Source of the DNA: Ochrobactrum sp. Marseille-Q0166
GTDB lineage: Bacteria; Pseudomonadota; Alphaproteobacteria; Rhizobiales; Rhizobiaceae
Length of the DNA stretch: 64,000 bases
Direction of reading: 5' to 3'
NCBI RefSeq assembly: GCF_014397025.1
Contig: NZ_JACJUO010000001.1
Location: 434,001 to 498,000 of the forward strand
Of the stretch, positions 30,897 to 40,046 are shown piece by piece (the first letter of the stretch is position 1; each line of letters opens with the position of its first letter). The notes beneath the pieces were generated by a model that made no database searches, was not told the origin of the DNA, and saw nothing but the letters and a program-made list of their open reading frames with translations. The translations under genes and the position numbers were made by a program.

Positions 30897-32120
30897 ATGG
30901 CTACCGAAATTCGCGTTCCCACGCTTGGGGAGTCCGTTACTGAGGCAACCATCGGAAAGTGGTTCAAAAAGGTCGGCGACGCTGTCGCTGTCGATGAACC
31001 TCTGGTGGAACTGGAAACCGACAAGGTAACAGTGGAAGTTCCAGCTGCGGCTGCGGGCGTACTGGCCGAAATCGTGGCTCAGGAAGGCGACACGGTTGAA
31101 GTGAACGCACTGCTCGGCCAGATTTCTGGCGCAGGTGCGGCACTTGCTCCTAAGAAGGAAGAAGCCAAGCCAGCAGCGGCAACCCCGGCTGCCGCAGCCC
31201 CTGTTGTGTCGACATCGTCGGGCCCAGCAATGCAGCCAGCACCTGCAGCCTCGAAGCTTCTTTCTGAAAATGGCCTTTCGGCTGATCAGGTTGAAGGTTC
31301 GGGCAAGCGCGGTCAGGTTCTCAAGGGTGACGTTCTTGACGCTATCGCAAAAGGCGTTTCGGCAACACCTGCAGCAGCTGCCCCTGCTGCCGCTCGTCCG
31401 GCTTCGTCGGCTGATGACGCACCACGCGAAGAACGCGTGAAGATGACCCGTCTGCGCCAGACCATTGCCAAGCGCCTCAAGGACGCGCAGAACACCGCTG
31501 CGATGCTGACGACTTACAACGAAGTCGATATGTCTGCGGTGATGGAACTGCGTTCGCGTTACAAGGACATCTTCGAGAAGAAGCATGGCGTCAAGCTCGG
31601 CTTCATGGGCTTCTTCACGAAGGCCGTGACCCATGCGCTGAAGGAAATCCCGGCTGTTAACGCCGAGATCGACGGCACTGACATCATCTACAAGAACTTT
31701 GCGCATGTCGGCATGGCTGTCGGCACCGACAAGGGCCTTGTTGTTCCTGTCATCCGCGATGCTGATCAGCTTTCGATCGCTGGCGTTGAAAAGGAACTGG
31801 GTCGTCTTGCAAAAGCTGCACGCGACGGTTCGCTCTCAATGGCTGATATGCAGGGTGGTACCTTCACCATCACCAATGGTGGTGTTTACGGCTCGCTGAT
31901 GTCTTCGCCGATCCTCAACTCACCGCAGTCGGGCATTCTCGGCATGCACAAGATTCAGGATCGTCCGGTTGTCGTCGGCGGTCAGATCGTCATCCGTCCG
32001 ATGATGTATCTGGCTCTCAGCTACGATCACCGCATCGTTGACGGCAAGGAAGCAGTGACCTTCCTCGTTCGCGTCAAGGAAAGCCTGGAAGATCCAGAGC
32101 GTCTGGTTCTTGACCTGTAA
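30897..32120 (+). CDS. odhB: Dihydrolipoyllysine succinyltransferase (E2)
   Basis: 407 residues from the ATG at 30897; a longer open frame from 30759 overlaps sucA and is rejected. One lipoyl domain (1-77) has the lipoylated lysine in [11 protein letters not shown]. An alanine/proline-rich linker leads to the E3-binding domain ([22 protein letters not shown]) and a second linker to the catalytic core, with the active-site [14 protein letters not shown] near the C-terminus. It hands succinyl to CoA and is reoxidised by LpdA, encoded 1.8 kb downstream after three unrelated genes. Confidence 0.97.
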   Translation: MATEIRVPTLGESVTEATIGKWFKKVGDAVAVDEPLVELETDKVTVEVPAAAAGVLAEIVAQEGDTVEVNALLGQISGAGAALAPKKEEAKPAAATPAAAAPVVSTSSGPAMQPAPAASKLLSENGLSADQVEGSGKRGQVLKGDVLDAIAKGVSATPAAAAPAAARPASSADDAPREERVKMTRLRQTIAKRLKDAQNTAAMLTTYNEVDMSAVMELRSRYKDIFEKKHGVKLGFMGFFTKAVTHALKEIPAVNAEIDGTDIIYKNFAHVGMAVGTDKGLVVPVIRDADQLSIAGVEKELGRLAKAARDGSLSMADMQGGTFTITNGGVYGSLMSSPILNSPQSGILGMHKIQDRPVVVGGQIVIRPMMYLALSYDHRIVDGKEAVTFLVRVKESLEDPERLVLDL

Positions 32121-32131
32121 GGAATAGAGCT

Positions 32132-32545
32132 ATGGAGCCGGGTATCTTTTCCGCTTCGCCTTTTCTCCCGCTCATCGGCTGGAGTGTCGTTCTGCTGGTG
32201 GTTCACATCCTCTTGCAGGGCTGGGCGGCGACGAAGGAACTCGGCTCCAAATGGAATGCGGGCCCTCGCGATGAAGGGCGTAAGCCTTCTGGCCATCTGG
32301 CTGGTCGCGCGGAACGTGCTTCCGCCAATTTCCGCGAGACCTATCCCGCATTTATCGCACTTGCGCTTGCACTTGTGTTCAAGGGGGAAGCAGCAGGGTT
32401 TGGACTTTATGGTGCATGGATTTGGTTTATCTGCCGCATCCTCTATGTGCCGCTTTATCTTGCGGGTATTCCCTATATTCGTTCGCTCGTCTGGATCGGT
32501 TCGCTGATCGGACTTGCACTCATGTTTTTCAATCTGGTTTTTTGA
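32132..32545 (+). CDS. MAPEG family membrane protein
   Basis: 137 residues with four hydrophobic helices. It matches the MAPEG family (membrane-associated proteins in eicosanoid and glutathione metabolism): a first helix, the charged loop KWNAGPRDEGRKPSGHLAGRAERASANFRETYPAF with the conserved R-x-x-R-x-x-x-N-x-x-E pattern, then three helices ending in IRSLVWIGSLIGLALMFF. Bacterial members often have glutathione-transferase activity but the substrate here is unknown. It starts 11 bp after odhB and is followed by the LysE gene; it probably shares the suc transcript. Confidence 0.85.
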   Translation: MEPGIFSASPFLPLIGWSVVLLVVHILLQGWAATKELGSKWNAGPRDEGRKPSGHLAGRAERASANFRETYPAFIALALALVFKGEAAGFGLYGAWIWFICRILYVPLYLAGIPYIRSLVWIGSLIGLALMFFNLVF

Positions 32546-32586
32546 CGGCTGCCTGCATCGCTGAGATGCGGGGTGAAGGAAAAGCG

Positions 32587-33225
32587 ATGCATCCCTATCT
32601 GTTTGAACTTGCATCTCTGATGGCGATTTTCGTCTTTGCCATTGTTTCACCGGGCGCTGATCTGGCGATGGTTATTCGTCAGTCGCTCATGCATGGCCGT
32701 CGCGAGGCAATCATTACCAGCTTCGGTATCGGTGCAGCGCTCATGATGCATGTCACCTATACGGTCCTTGGCCTCGGTCTGATCATTTCCAAGTCGATCT
32801 ATCTGTTTAATATCGTTAAGTGGTGCGGTGTTGCCTATCTGGTCTATATTGGCATTAAAGCGTTGCGAGCGGGCACAACGAAGGTTGATGTGGACATGAG
32901 CGCAGAGGATCAGCGGCAAAGGCAGAGCGCGCTAAAGGCTTTCAGTCTGGGCTTCGCCGCCAATGCGCTCAACCCCAAGGCAGTATTCTTCTTCCTGTCC
33001 ATTTTTTCGACGGTTGTGAGCCTTTATACTCCGACTGAAGTGAAGCTTGGCTATGGCGTGGTAATGGCCACGGCATTGATTTCATGGTTTATCGGTGTCA
33101 GCCTTTTTATGACGACCCCAAAGATGCGCGCAGTTTTCTCGCGCGCCTCCAAATGGATCGACAGAACAAGCGGTGTCGTTTTCATTGCACTTGGTCTGAA
33201 ACTTGCCATCGCGAAAGCGCAGTGA
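32587..33225 (+). CDS. LysE/RhtB family amino-acid exporter
   Basis: 212 residues with about six transmembrane helices. The family start ASLMAIFVFAIVSPGADLAMVIRQS contains the conserved PGAD(P/L), followed by GRREAIITSFGIGAALMMHVTYTVLG and the late FSLGFAANALNPKAVFFFLSIF motif, where NPK is diagnostic. The ATG at 32587 is chosen because the longer frame overlaps the MAPEG gene. The exported substrate (amino acid or related metabolite) cannot be told. It lies inside the odhB-lpdA interval. Confidence 0.9.
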   Translation: MHPYLFELASLMAIFVFAIVSPGADLAMVIRQSLMHGRREAIITSFGIGAALMMHVTYTVLGLGLIISKSIYLFNIVKWCGVAYLVYIGIKALRAGTTKVDVDMSAEDQRQRQSALKAFSLGFAANALNPKAVFFFLSIFSTVVSLYTPTEVKLGYGVVMATALISWFIGVSLFMTTPKMRAVFSRASKWIDRTSGVVFIALGLKLAIAKAQ

Positions 33226-33275
33226 CAGGGCGAAGGCACAGTAATCGCTGCCGGATAGTCGAGGAGAACCGACAG

Positions 33276-33818
33276 ATGCATGACATTAAGAAGCTCTTTA
33301 AAGTGATTACGGCATCAGCCCTTGCCGTGACGGTTTTCTCAAGCGCGGTTCAGGCTGCCTGCACGCAGAACCGTGCAGTCTATCGCGATCAGGGCGATGC
33401 ATACACACTGACTTTCAATGCCGTGCAATCCAATGCGCTCAAGATGACCCCGGCACCGACCAATGAATTCACGATTACCGCTGACGACAAGCCGGAGTTC
33501 AAACTCTCAGGCCTCGTCATCTGGCCGGAAGAGGGGGTGGCTCGCCCCTATGCGCTCATTACCTATAACTGCAAGAACGGTGGTACCGATCCCGAAGACC
33601 TCGATGACTGCAGCCTCTGGCAGAGCGTCGTCTATGCGCTGAAGGAAGGCGCGGAAGCGGATGTGCTGCCAAAGGCCGATGAGCCGGCCGCGCAGGCAAT
33701 CCTGTTTCCCGATCTGGCGACAGCGCTTGACGGATATGATTTTGGCGCAGCGAAGCCAGAAAAGGCGCTTCAATTTGAAACGTTCCGTTTCAAGTCATGC
33801 TCACCTGAAGAAGAATGA
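33276..33818 (+). CDS. Secreted protein of unknown function between odhB and lpdA
   Basis: 180 residues. A classical signal peptide, MHDIKKLFKVITASALAVTV ending FSSAVQAA, is followed by a mature domain with four cysteines (ACTQNRAVY, ITYNCKNGG, LDDCSLWQS, FKSCSPEEE), which could make two disulfides in the periplasm. GAGGAGA at 33261-33267 sets the start at 33276. No domain is recognised. It begins 50 bp after the LysE gene and ends 74 bp before lpdA, so it is probably part of the same transcript. Confidence 0.8.
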   Translation: MHDIKKLFKVITASALAVTVFSSAVQAACTQNRAVYRDQGDAYTLTFNAVQSNALKMTPAPTNEFTITADDKPEFKLSGLVIWPEEGVARPYALITYNCKNGGTDPEDLDDCSLWQSVVYALKEGAEADVLPKADEPAAQAILFPDLATALDGYDFGAAKPEKALQFETFRFKSCSPEEE

Positions 33819-33892
33819 TCGGATTGCCGATCTCATGAAAGTTTAATGGCCATTGCTGGTCATCCTGGATCAGAATGAAGAAGGATAGTTCA

Positions 33893-35299
33893 ATGTCTTA
33901 CGATGTGGTTGTCATCGGTACCGGCCCTGGCGGTTATGTAGCCGCAATCAAGGCCGCACAGCTTGGCCTTTCGGTGGCCGTGGTGGAAAAGCGCAAGACC
34001 TTTGGCGGCACCTGTCTCAATGTTGGCTGCATTCCTTCCAAGGCGCTGCTTCATGCGTCCGAAGTGTTTGCCGAAGCTGGTCACTCATTTGATGCACTGG
34101 GCGTTGAAATCAGCAAGCCGAAGCTCAACCTCGAAAAGATGTTGGCGCATAAGGATGCGACGGTTAAGTCGAATGTCACAGGTGTAGAATTCCTGTTTAA
34201 GAAGAACAAGATCACGCCTTACATCGGCACCGGCAAGATCGTTGCCAAGGGCAAGGTTTCGGTGACTGCCGAAGACGGCAGCGTGCAGGAAATCGAAGCC
34301 AAGAACATCATTATCGCAACAGGTTCTGATGTTGCTGGTATTCCGGGCGTCAAGGTCGATATTGACGAAAAGGTCATCGTGTCTTCGACCGGCGCGATTG
34401 CTTTCGACAAGGTTCCGGAGCGTCTAGTCGTTGTCGGCGGCGGTGTGATTGGGCTGGAACTTGGTTCCGTCTGGTCGCGCCTCGGCTCGAAAGTGACCGT
34501 TGTCGAATATCTCGACAAGGTTCTGGGTGCGATGGATGGCGAAGTGTCCAAGCAGTTCCAGCGTCTGCTGGAAAAGCAGGGCATTGCTTTCAAGCTGAGT
34601 GCGAAAGTTACTGGCGTTGAAAAGGCTGGTAAGGGCGCGAAAGTGACCTTTGAGCCAGTCAAGGGCGGCGATGCAGAAGTGCTTGAAGCCGATGCGGTTC
34701 TGATCGCGACGGGCCGTCGTCCTTACACGGATGGCCTTGGTCTTGCAGAAGCAGGTGTTAATGTTGATGAGCGTGGTCGCGTGGCAATCGATAGTCACTG
34801 GCGCACCAATGTCGAAGGCATCTATGCCATCGGTGACGTGGTTCAGGGCCCGATGCTTGCGCACAAGGCCGAAGATGAAGGCATTGCTGTTGCTGAAATC
34901 ATCGCCGGTCAGGCTGGTCACGTAAACTTCGAAGTCATTCCAAGCGTTGTTTACACGCAGCCGGAAGTAGCCTCCGTTGGCAAGACTGAAGAAGAACTGA
35001 AAGCTGCTGGCATTGAATACAAGATCGGCAAGTTTCCTTTCACTGCAAACGGTCGTGCACGCGCCATGCTGCACACAGACGGCTTTGTGAAGATCCTCGC
35101 CGACAAGGCAACGGATCGCGTTCTGGGTGCGCATATTCTCGGCTACAATGCCGGTGAAATGATCCATGAACTGGCCGTTCTGATGGAGTTTGGTGGTTCG
35201 TCCGAAGATTTGGCACGTACCTGCCACGCGCATCCAACCATGTCGGAAGCCGTTCGTGAATCGGCACTGGCAACCTTTGCCAAGCCAATTCACATGTAA
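33893..35299 (+). CDS. lpdA: Dihydrolipoyl dehydrogenase (E3)
   Basis: 468 residues from the ATG at 33893, which follows AAGGA. Reoxidises dihydrolipoyl groups of OdhB with NAD+. FAD-binding GTGPGGYVAAIKAAQLG, the redox-active disulfide in GGTCLNVGCIPSKALLH, the NAD-binding GGGVIGLELGSVWSRLG and the C-terminal His-Glu pair (CHAHPTMSE) are all intact. As the last gene of the mdh-suc cluster it most likely serves the 2-oxoglutarate complex. A terminator follows at 35339. Confidence 0.97.
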   Translation: MSYDVVVIGTGPGGYVAAIKAAQLGLSVAVVEKRKTFGGTCLNVGCIPSKALLHASEVFAEAGHSFDALGVEISKPKLNLEKMLAHKDATVKSNVTGVEFLFKKNKITPYIGTGKIVAKGKVSVTAEDGSVQEIEAKNIIIATGSDVAGIPGVKVDIDEKVIVSSTGAIAFDKVPERLVVVGGGVIGLELGSVWSRLGSKVTVVEYLDKVLGAMDGEVSKQFQRLLEKQGIAFKLSAKVTGVEKAGKGAKVTFEPVKGGDAEVLEADAVLIATGRRPYTDGLGLAEAGVNVDERGRVAIDSHWRTNVEGIYAIGDVVQGPMLAHKAEDEGIAVAEIIAGQAGHVNFEVIPSVVYTQPEVASVGKTEEELKAAGIEYKIGKFPFTANGRARAMLHTDGFVKILADKATDRVLGAHILGYNAGEMIHELAVLMEFGGSSEDLARTCHAHPTMSEAVRESALATFAKPIHM

Positions 35300-35338
35300 T
35301 CGTGATCACACGTAATTTCCGGGTTGATCCCGATGCAG

Positions 35339-35366
35339 AAAGGCCCGCGCAAGCGGGCCTTTTTCG
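35339..35366. terminator. Terminator between lpdA and the convergent small gene
   Basis: Stem AAAGGCCCGC (35339-35348) / GCGGGCCTTT (35353-35362), loop GCAA, followed by a T-run. A on the left side gives a shorter U-tract on the minus strand as well. Confidence 0.88.
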
Positions 35367-35371
35367 TAAGC

Positions 35372-35647
35372 TTAGTTCTGTGCCGGCGGGGTTGCAGGCG
35401 GCGCTGCCGGTGGCGTTGTTGTTTCGCCCTGTGATGCGGGGGGCGGCGGCGGTGCAGTCGTATCTCTGGAGCCGCCGCCTCTATAGAAGAAATAGCCGAG
35501 GATCAGAATTGCAGCGATCAGGATAACCGCAAGAAAAATACCGCTGCTGCCTCTGGGTTGTGGCGGTCTGCCAACGGGGTCCGCCATTGGATCAGCATGA
35601 CGCGGGTTGTTTAGTGGATCGTTGCGTGGATCGAGTGGGTCAACCAT
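35372..35647 (-). CDS. Small single-span membrane protein of unknown function
   Basis: 91 residues. An N-terminal hydrophilic stretch rich in D, P, N and R (DPLDPRNDPLNNPRHADPM, a series of D-P-L-like repeats) precedes one strong transmembrane helix (GIFLAVILIAAILILGYFFY), followed by a proline/threonine-rich tail (TTAPPPPP ... PPAAPPATPPAQN). The ATG at 35645-35647 has GGAGGAGAG upstream. The tail is probably periplasmic and extended. No family recognised. Monocistronic, convergent with lpdA. Confidence 0.7.
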   Translation of the reverse strand: MVDPLDPRNDPLNNPRHADPMADPVGRPPQPRGSSGIFLAVILIAAILILGYFFYRGGGSRDTTAPPPPPASQGETTTPPAAPPATPPAQN

Positions 35648-35726
35648 TAGCTCTCCTCCAGTTGGTTGCAACCATTGGAAAGTCTAACGCGAGCAGGCCA
35701 GGATGGTTCCACTTTTGGGTATGCGC

Positions 35727-36734
35727 TTACATTGCTGTTAGCCTATAGCCCTGCGCACGCAGCAGTTCTACCAGTCCTTCCTTGCCGGGCAGATGCAGGG
35801 CACCGACGGCGATAAAGACGTCGCCATTGGCGAGGACTGGGGCGACCCGTTGCGCCATGATGTGGTTGCGGTCTGTGAGCAAGACTTTCTGGAAAAGGTC
35901 GTAGTCTTCCTTGGATAGACTGTCCGGCACGATTTTCCGCAATGCGGGCATAATCATTCCGATTTCACCCTGAAGATAGAGCACAATCGTGGTTTCCATG
36001 GCGTCTTCGATGCTGTCGCCATATTGGGCGGCTGATATCAGGTTGCGAATATGGAAATCAAGCGGGAGCCGGTTCATCGCCTCAAGCTGCTCAACCGCGC
36101 TTTCAAGACCGATGACGGTCCTGCCTTGATCCTGCGCTTGCGTAATCAGATGGCCGTCGAGAAAGTCTGCTCCTTCCAGCTTTCTTTGCCGTTCGCATTT
36201 GGGCAGGGCCAACAGACTGGTGATGATCCACGGCTTCATCTTGCCGACAGCACCCAGAATAATGCCGCGCGCTTCCAGCTTTTTCTCGATCTCCTCCAGC
36301 TGATCCTGCGGCAGATGCGATTGCAGTGTTGAGCCATCGGTGAACTGGATAAGCTCAGGCTGTTCAACTTTAACCCGCAGAAAGGCCTTCTGATCGACAA
36401 TGTCCGTTGCTTCGACCACGAGCTTGTCGGCGTCGTCATAGGCTTTCGTCACAGCGTCGGGCAGGGCCATGACGCGCGGATCGCTCAAATGGATGGTCCC
36501 GAACAGATAAGACGGTTCAAGGCCGTCTTTCTCGATTTTCCAGAAGATGCCCTTTTGATTAGGCATTTCTTCTGCTTCTGCCTGAAGCTCGGACCAGAGC
36601 TTGGGGTCTTTTTTGTCCAGACCATCGATCAGATTGACCCCGTGTGGGGAACAGCTGGCGTCAGTGCTTTGCGCACGCGCATTGGCTGAGCTGACGATGA
36701 GGGCACAGGCAAAAAGGAAGAACAGCTTTTTCAT
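35727..36734 (-). CDS. TraB/GumN family exported protein
   Basis: 335 residues. A signal peptide (MKKLFFLFACALIVSSANARA) indicates export. The mature protein matches the TraB/GumN (TIKI-related) family, with the two hallmark motifs SYLFGTIHLSD and FIAVGALHLPGKEGLVELL at the ends of the domain and the middle LLALPKCERQRKLEGADFLD ... TVIGLESAVEQLEAM. Eukaryotic relatives are metalloproteases, and bacterial members are mostly uncharacterised. The xerC stop lies 41 bp upstream of its start, so the two may be co-transcribed. Confidence 0.9.
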   Translation of the reverse strand: MKKLFFLFACALIVSSANARAQSTDASCSPHGVNLIDGLDKKDPKLWSELQAEAEEMPNQKGIFWKIEKDGLEPSYLFGTIHLSDPRVMALPDAVTKAYDDADKLVVEATDIVDQKAFLRVKVEQPELIQFTDGSTLQSHLPQDQLEEIEKKLEARGIILGAVGKMKPWIITSLLALPKCERQRKLEGADFLDGHLITQAQDQGRTVIGLESAVEQLEAMNRLPLDFHIRNLISAAQYGDSIEDAMETTIVLYLQGEIGMIMPALRKIVPDSLSKEDYDLFQKVLLTDRNHIMAQRVAPVLANGDVFIAVGALHLPGKEGLVELLRAQGYRLTAM

Positions 36735-36775
36735 GAAGTGAATATAGGATGGTTAGTGTCGGATGGCACCCCTGA

Positions 36776-37723
36776 TTAAGCGCGAGGATGCGCTTTGTCG
36801 TAAACATCAAGAAGCCGAGCCGTATCGACGCCCGTATAGACCTGCGTTGTTGAGAGGCTCGCATGGCCAAGCAATTCCTGAATGGTGCGCAGATCACCGC
36901 CGCGGCCAAGCAGATGCGTTGCAAAGGAATGGCGGAGCGCATGCGGCGTGGCAGTGTCGGGAAGACCAAGGCCTGCACGCAATTTCTGCATCTCACGCTG
37001 AATAATGGCGGCGTGAAGTTCTCCACCCTTGGCGCCTCTGAACAAAGGTTTGTCGGCAGAGAGATCAAACGGGCACAGCGCACGATATTGGGCGACGGCG
37101 CGATGCACCGCTGGCAGCAGCGGTACCATGCGGGACTTGCCGCCTTTACCGGTGATGGTGATCGAAAGCACAGATGCGTCGTTTAACGCATCACCTGCAA
37201 GGCCGAGTGCTTCTGAAATGCGAAGACCACAACCATAGAGCAGCGTGAGAACGGCAGCATTGCGGGCTGCGATCCATGGCTCCTCCGCCATCTGACCATC
37301 GCCGGACACAACGCGGCGGGCATCTTCGGCCGTCAACGGCTTTGGCAGTGATTTTGGCTGGCGCGGCGCACGTATAGCACTTGCTCCTGCGGCATTTATC
37401 AATCCGCGTCTTTCAAGATGGCGAAGCAGGGAGCGAACGCCCGCAAGCCCGCGTCCCAATGTGCGTGGGCCGGCGCCGTCATTACGGCGGTTGGCCAGAT
37501 AAGAGCGCAAATCCGCGACACGCAGATTACCAACGTCTTTGATCGAAGGCGACTCACCAAGATGCCTGGTCATGAATTGCAGAAACTGGCGCGTATCACG
37601 TTCATACGCCTCAAGAGTGTTTTCCGACAGACGGCGCATGTCTTTGAGCGATTTCAGCCATTCTTCGCGAGCGGCCGCAAGGTCGGCACGGGCAGGAATG
37701 AGAAACTCGGCTTGGCTGGTCAT
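36776..37723 (-). CDS. xerC: Tyrosine recombinase XerC
   Basis: 315 residues. Partner of XerD in dif recombination. Catalytic residues R168 (GCGLRISEAL), K193 (TGKGGKSRM), H261 and R264 (HALRHSFATH), H287 (LLGHASL) and Y296 (TTQVYTGV) are present. The sequence is distinct from the 781-1704 gene, with the N-terminal pattern (ARADLAAAREEWLKSLKDMR) seen in alphaproteobacterial XerC. Divergent from rimM across 147 bp. Confidence 0.92.
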   Translation of the reverse strand: MTSQAEFLIPARADLAAAREEWLKSLKDMRRLSENTLEAYERDTRQFLQFMTRHLGESPSIKDVGNLRVADLRSYLANRRNDGAGPRTLGRGLAGVRSLLRHLERRGLINAAGASAIRAPRQPKSLPKPLTAEDARRVVSGDGQMAEEPWIAARNAAVLTLLYGCGLRISEALGLAGDALNDASVLSITITGKGGKSRMVPLLPAVHRAVAQYRALCPFDLSADKPLFRGAKGGELHAAIIQREMQKLRAGLGLPDTATPHALRHSFATHLLGRGGDLRTIQELLGHASLSTTQVYTGVDTARLLDVYDKAHPRA

Positions 37724-37835
37724 GATCGGATTCGCTGGTCTGGTTGTGTTGAAAGCAGTCTGCCAGCGATTGGTTGCCGGGCAGTAAAGATGCTGCTTTT
37801 CGTTTTTCTTGGCGTTTTTGCTGGAAATTGAGTAA

Positions 37836-37860
37836 GCGATTAGAAATTGTATCTAATCGC
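37836..37860 (+). promoter_or_regulatory. Perfect 9-bp inverted repeat before rimM
   Basis: GCGATTAGA (37836-37844) and TCTAATCGC (37852-37860) are exact reverse complements around AATTGTA. The element ends 10 bp before the rimM ATG (37871). In RNA it would form a stable hairpin next to the ribosome-binding region; in DNA it could be an operator between xerC and rimM. Confidence 0.55.
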
Positions 37861-37870
37861 GGAAATTTTC

Positions 37871-38458
37871 ATGCCACGTCCAGAAAATCCGATCCAGCTT
37901 GCCGTCGTGGGTGCCGCTCATGGCATACGTGGCGAAGTTCGGGTCAAGACATTTACCGACGATCCTCTGGCAATTGCTGACTATGGTCATCTTTATGATG
38001 AACAAGGCAAAGCTTATGAAGTACTTGAAGCGCGCGCAGCCAAAACGGTTGTTGTTGTGCGGTTCAAAGGCGTTAATGACCGTAATGCAGCTGAGGCGCT
38101 GAATGGCACCGAACTCTTCATTGACCGCTCGCAATTGCATGATGACGAACTTGATGAAGACGAGTTTTTCCAGACTGATCTGATTGGTCTTGAAGCATTT
38201 GATGCTGATGGCAAATCTTATGGTACTGTCAGTGCTCTTTTTGATTTTGGTGGTGGCGATCTGATTGAGCTCAGCCTCAAGGGTAAGCGCCCGATGCTGA
38301 TCCCATTTACAGAAGCAGCGGTGCCGGAGATCGACTTTGAAAAGGGAACGATAACAGTTGAGCCATATGCTGCGGGTCTTATTTCTGATGAGGACGACAA
38401 TCCGGTTCATGAGCGCAACAAGTCGCAAAACGAAAAGAAGCGACCAAGCAAGTCATGA
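37871..38458 (+). CDS. rimM: Ribosome maturation factor RimM
   Basis: 195 residues. Assists 16S processing and assembly of the 30S head, with an N-terminal RimM domain ([21 protein letters not shown]) and a C-terminal PRC-barrel ([23 protein letters not shown] ... [16 protein letters not shown]). The charged tail ([16 protein letters not shown]) is extra. The ATG at 37871 is chosen; the frame opens earlier inside the inverted repeat. Its stop overlaps the trmD ATG by four bases (ATGA). rpsP, the usual upstream partner, is not in the window. Confidence 0.95.
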   Translation: MPRPENPIQLAVVGAAHGIRGEVRVKTFTDDPLAIADYGHLYDEQGKAYEVLEARAAKTVVVVRFKGVNDRNAAEALNGTELFIDRSQLHDDELDEDEFFQTDLIGLEAFDADGKSYGTVSALFDFGGGDLIELSLKGKRPMLIPFTEAAVPEIDFEKGTITVEPYAAGLISDEDDNPVHERNKSQNEKKRPSKS

Positions 38459-39183
38459 GCGATCTGCCTTATACCGATAAAGCACGACAGGGATTTCATG
38501 CCTCGGTGCTGACTCTTTACCCCGAGATGTTTCCTGGTCCTCTGGGTGTCTCTCTTGCTGGCAAGGCGCTTGCTGAGAACACCTGGTCGCTTGATACGGT
38601 GCAGATTCGCGATTTTGCTGAAGGCAAGCATCGGATGGTCGACGACACGCCATCAGGCGGTGGTGCAGGCATGGTGATGAAGGCCGATGTCGTGGCACGT
38701 GCACTCGATTCGGTTGCGGATGACCGCCCCATGCTGCTGATGAGTCCGCGTGGCGCACCACTCACTCAAAAGCGCGTGCGTGAACTGGCTGATGGTCCGG
38801 GCGCTATCATTCTGTGCGGACGCTTTGAAGGCGTCGATGAACGGGTGATTGAAGGACGCGCGCTCGAAGAGATTTCGATTGGCGATTATATTCTTTCGGG
38901 TGGCGAGACTGCGGCTATTGTTCTGTTGGATGCCATCGTGCGGCTTTTGCCAGGGGTGATGGGCAATCACGAATCGGGCGAGACGGAGAGCTTTGAAACC
39001 GGGCTTCTTGAGCACCCGCATTATACCCGCCCACAGGTTTGGGAAGAGCGCGCTATTCCGGATGTCCTGACATCAGGCAACCATGGCGCCATCGCAAAAT
39101 GGCGTCACGCGCAGGCTGAACGCATTACAAAGGAACGGCGTCCTGATCTTTGGGAAGCTTATCGTGAGAGCAAGCGCAAATGA
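38455..39183 (+). CDS. trmD: tRNA (guanine37-N1)-methyltransferase
   Basis: 242 residues. Methylates G37 of tRNAs reading CNN-type codons with SAM to prevent frameshifting. The SPOUT trefoil-knot fold shows in [44 protein letters not shown] and [13 protein letters not shown], with the C-terminal [23 protein letters not shown]. Translationally coupled to rimM. It has an N-terminal extension of about ten residues compared with E. coli TrmD. Confidence 0.96.
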   Translation: MSDLPYTDKARQGFHASVLTLYPEMFPGPLGVSLAGKALAENTWSLDTVQIRDFAEGKHRMVDDTPSGGGAGMVMKADVVARALDSVADDRPMLLMSPRGAPLTQKRVRELADGPGAIILCGRFEGVDERVIEGRALEEISIGDYILSGGETAAIVLLDAIVRLLPGVMGNHESGETESFETGLLEHPHYTRPQVWEERAIPDVLTSGNHGAIAKWRHAQAERITKERRPDLWEAYRESKRK

Positions 39184-39254
39184 TCTGAAACGCGTTGCGA
39201 TTTCGCTGTGCTGATATTGATTCATTTGCAGCAATAGTGTATTGCCGCGCCAGT

Positions 39255-39347
39255 TCGGGAAAACCCGACATCTTTAAACCAATAAATGGTGTACCGCTCC
39301 TGCCTGACTTTTCGGGCATAACCACAAGGCCTTAATCGCTTGGTGGT
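39255..39347 (+). promoter_or_regulatory. rplS leader with two hairpins
   Basis: The trmD-rplS gap (211 bp) contains TCGGG (39255-39259) / CCCGA (39264-39268) with an AAAA loop, and ACCACAAG (39321-39328) / CTTGGTGGT (39339-39347), pairing with one bulge. AGAAGGAG lies just before the rplS ATG at 39395. This is compatible with a structured ribosomal-protein leader, but no known family is recognised. Confidence 0.4.
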
Positions 39348-39394
39348 AAGTGCAGAGCGCTCTGACTGTTTGAGAAGAATTCAGAAGGAGTCAG

Positions 39395-39835
39395 ATGATG
39401 ACCGACATCATTCGTCAGCTTGAAGCTGAGCAGGCAGCTAAGATCGAAGAAAAGCGCAAGCTTCCAGATTTCCAGCCAGGCGACACAGTTCGTGTTCAGG
39501 TTCGCGTTACTGAAGGTACGCGTACCCGTGTACAGGCCTATGAAGGCGTTTGCATTGCACGTTCCGGCGCTGGCATCAACGAAAGCTTCACTGTTCGCAA
39601 GATTTCTTACGGCGAAGGCGTAGAGCGCGTATTCCCAGTTTATTCGCCGATCGTAGAAGGCGTTGAACTCGTTCGCCGCGGTAAAGTCCGTCGCGCGAAG
39701 CTTTACTATCTTCGTGGCCTTACCGGTAAGGCAGCACGTATTGCTGAGAAGAAAGACAACCGCTCCAAGGCAGAACGCGAAGCCGACAAGATCGCTGCTG
39801 CTAAGGCAGAAGCTGCGAAGACGGCTGCTGAATAA
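39395..39835 (+). CDS. rplS: 50S ribosomal protein L19
   Basis: 146 residues. A large-subunit protein at the 30S interface. The motifs [69 protein letters not shown] and [23 protein letters not shown] are the L19 core; the lysine/alanine-rich tail is common in alphaproteobacteria. It completes the rimM-trmD-rplS order but has its own leader and terminator. Confidence 0.98.
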   Translation: MMTDIIRQLEAEQAAKIEEKRKLPDFQPGDTVRVQVRVTEGTRTRVQAYEGVCIARSGAGINESFTVRKISYGEGVERVFPVYSPIVEGVELVRRGKVRRAKLYYLRGLTGKAARIAEKKDNRSKAEREADKIAAAKAEAAKTAAE

Positions 39836-39856
39836 GCCATTTCTCGCAAGAATCTG

Positions 39857-39884
39857 AAAAAGGCGGTCTTCGGACCGCCTTTTT
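39857..39884 (+). terminator. Terminator after rplS
   Basis: Stem AAAAAGGCGGTC (39857-39868) / GACCGCCTTTTT (39873-39884) with a UUCG tetraloop and a T-run. Confidence 0.93.
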
Positions 39885-39979
39885 ATTTGCAAAAGCAAAA
39901 AGCCTGCGTAACATATTGCATAATTCTGCCAATATTCCGCAAGATTGTTACTGCGACACCCTGTTGCGGTTTGTGTTTC

Positions 39980-40008
39980 TTGACGAAATGCGGCGGTGGG
40001 TGCATATG
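39980..40008 (+). promoter_or_regulatory. Sigma-70-type promoter of leuC
   Basis: TTGACG (39980-39985), a 17-bp spacer, and CATATG (40003-40008), about 38 bp before the leuC ATG at 40047, with AAGGA at 40035-40039. No leucine-rich leader peptide or attenuator is visible in this short gap. Confidence 0.6.
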
Positions 40009-40046
40009 ACAGCTCAAATTAAGAACTATTCAAAGGAACTCTCGCA

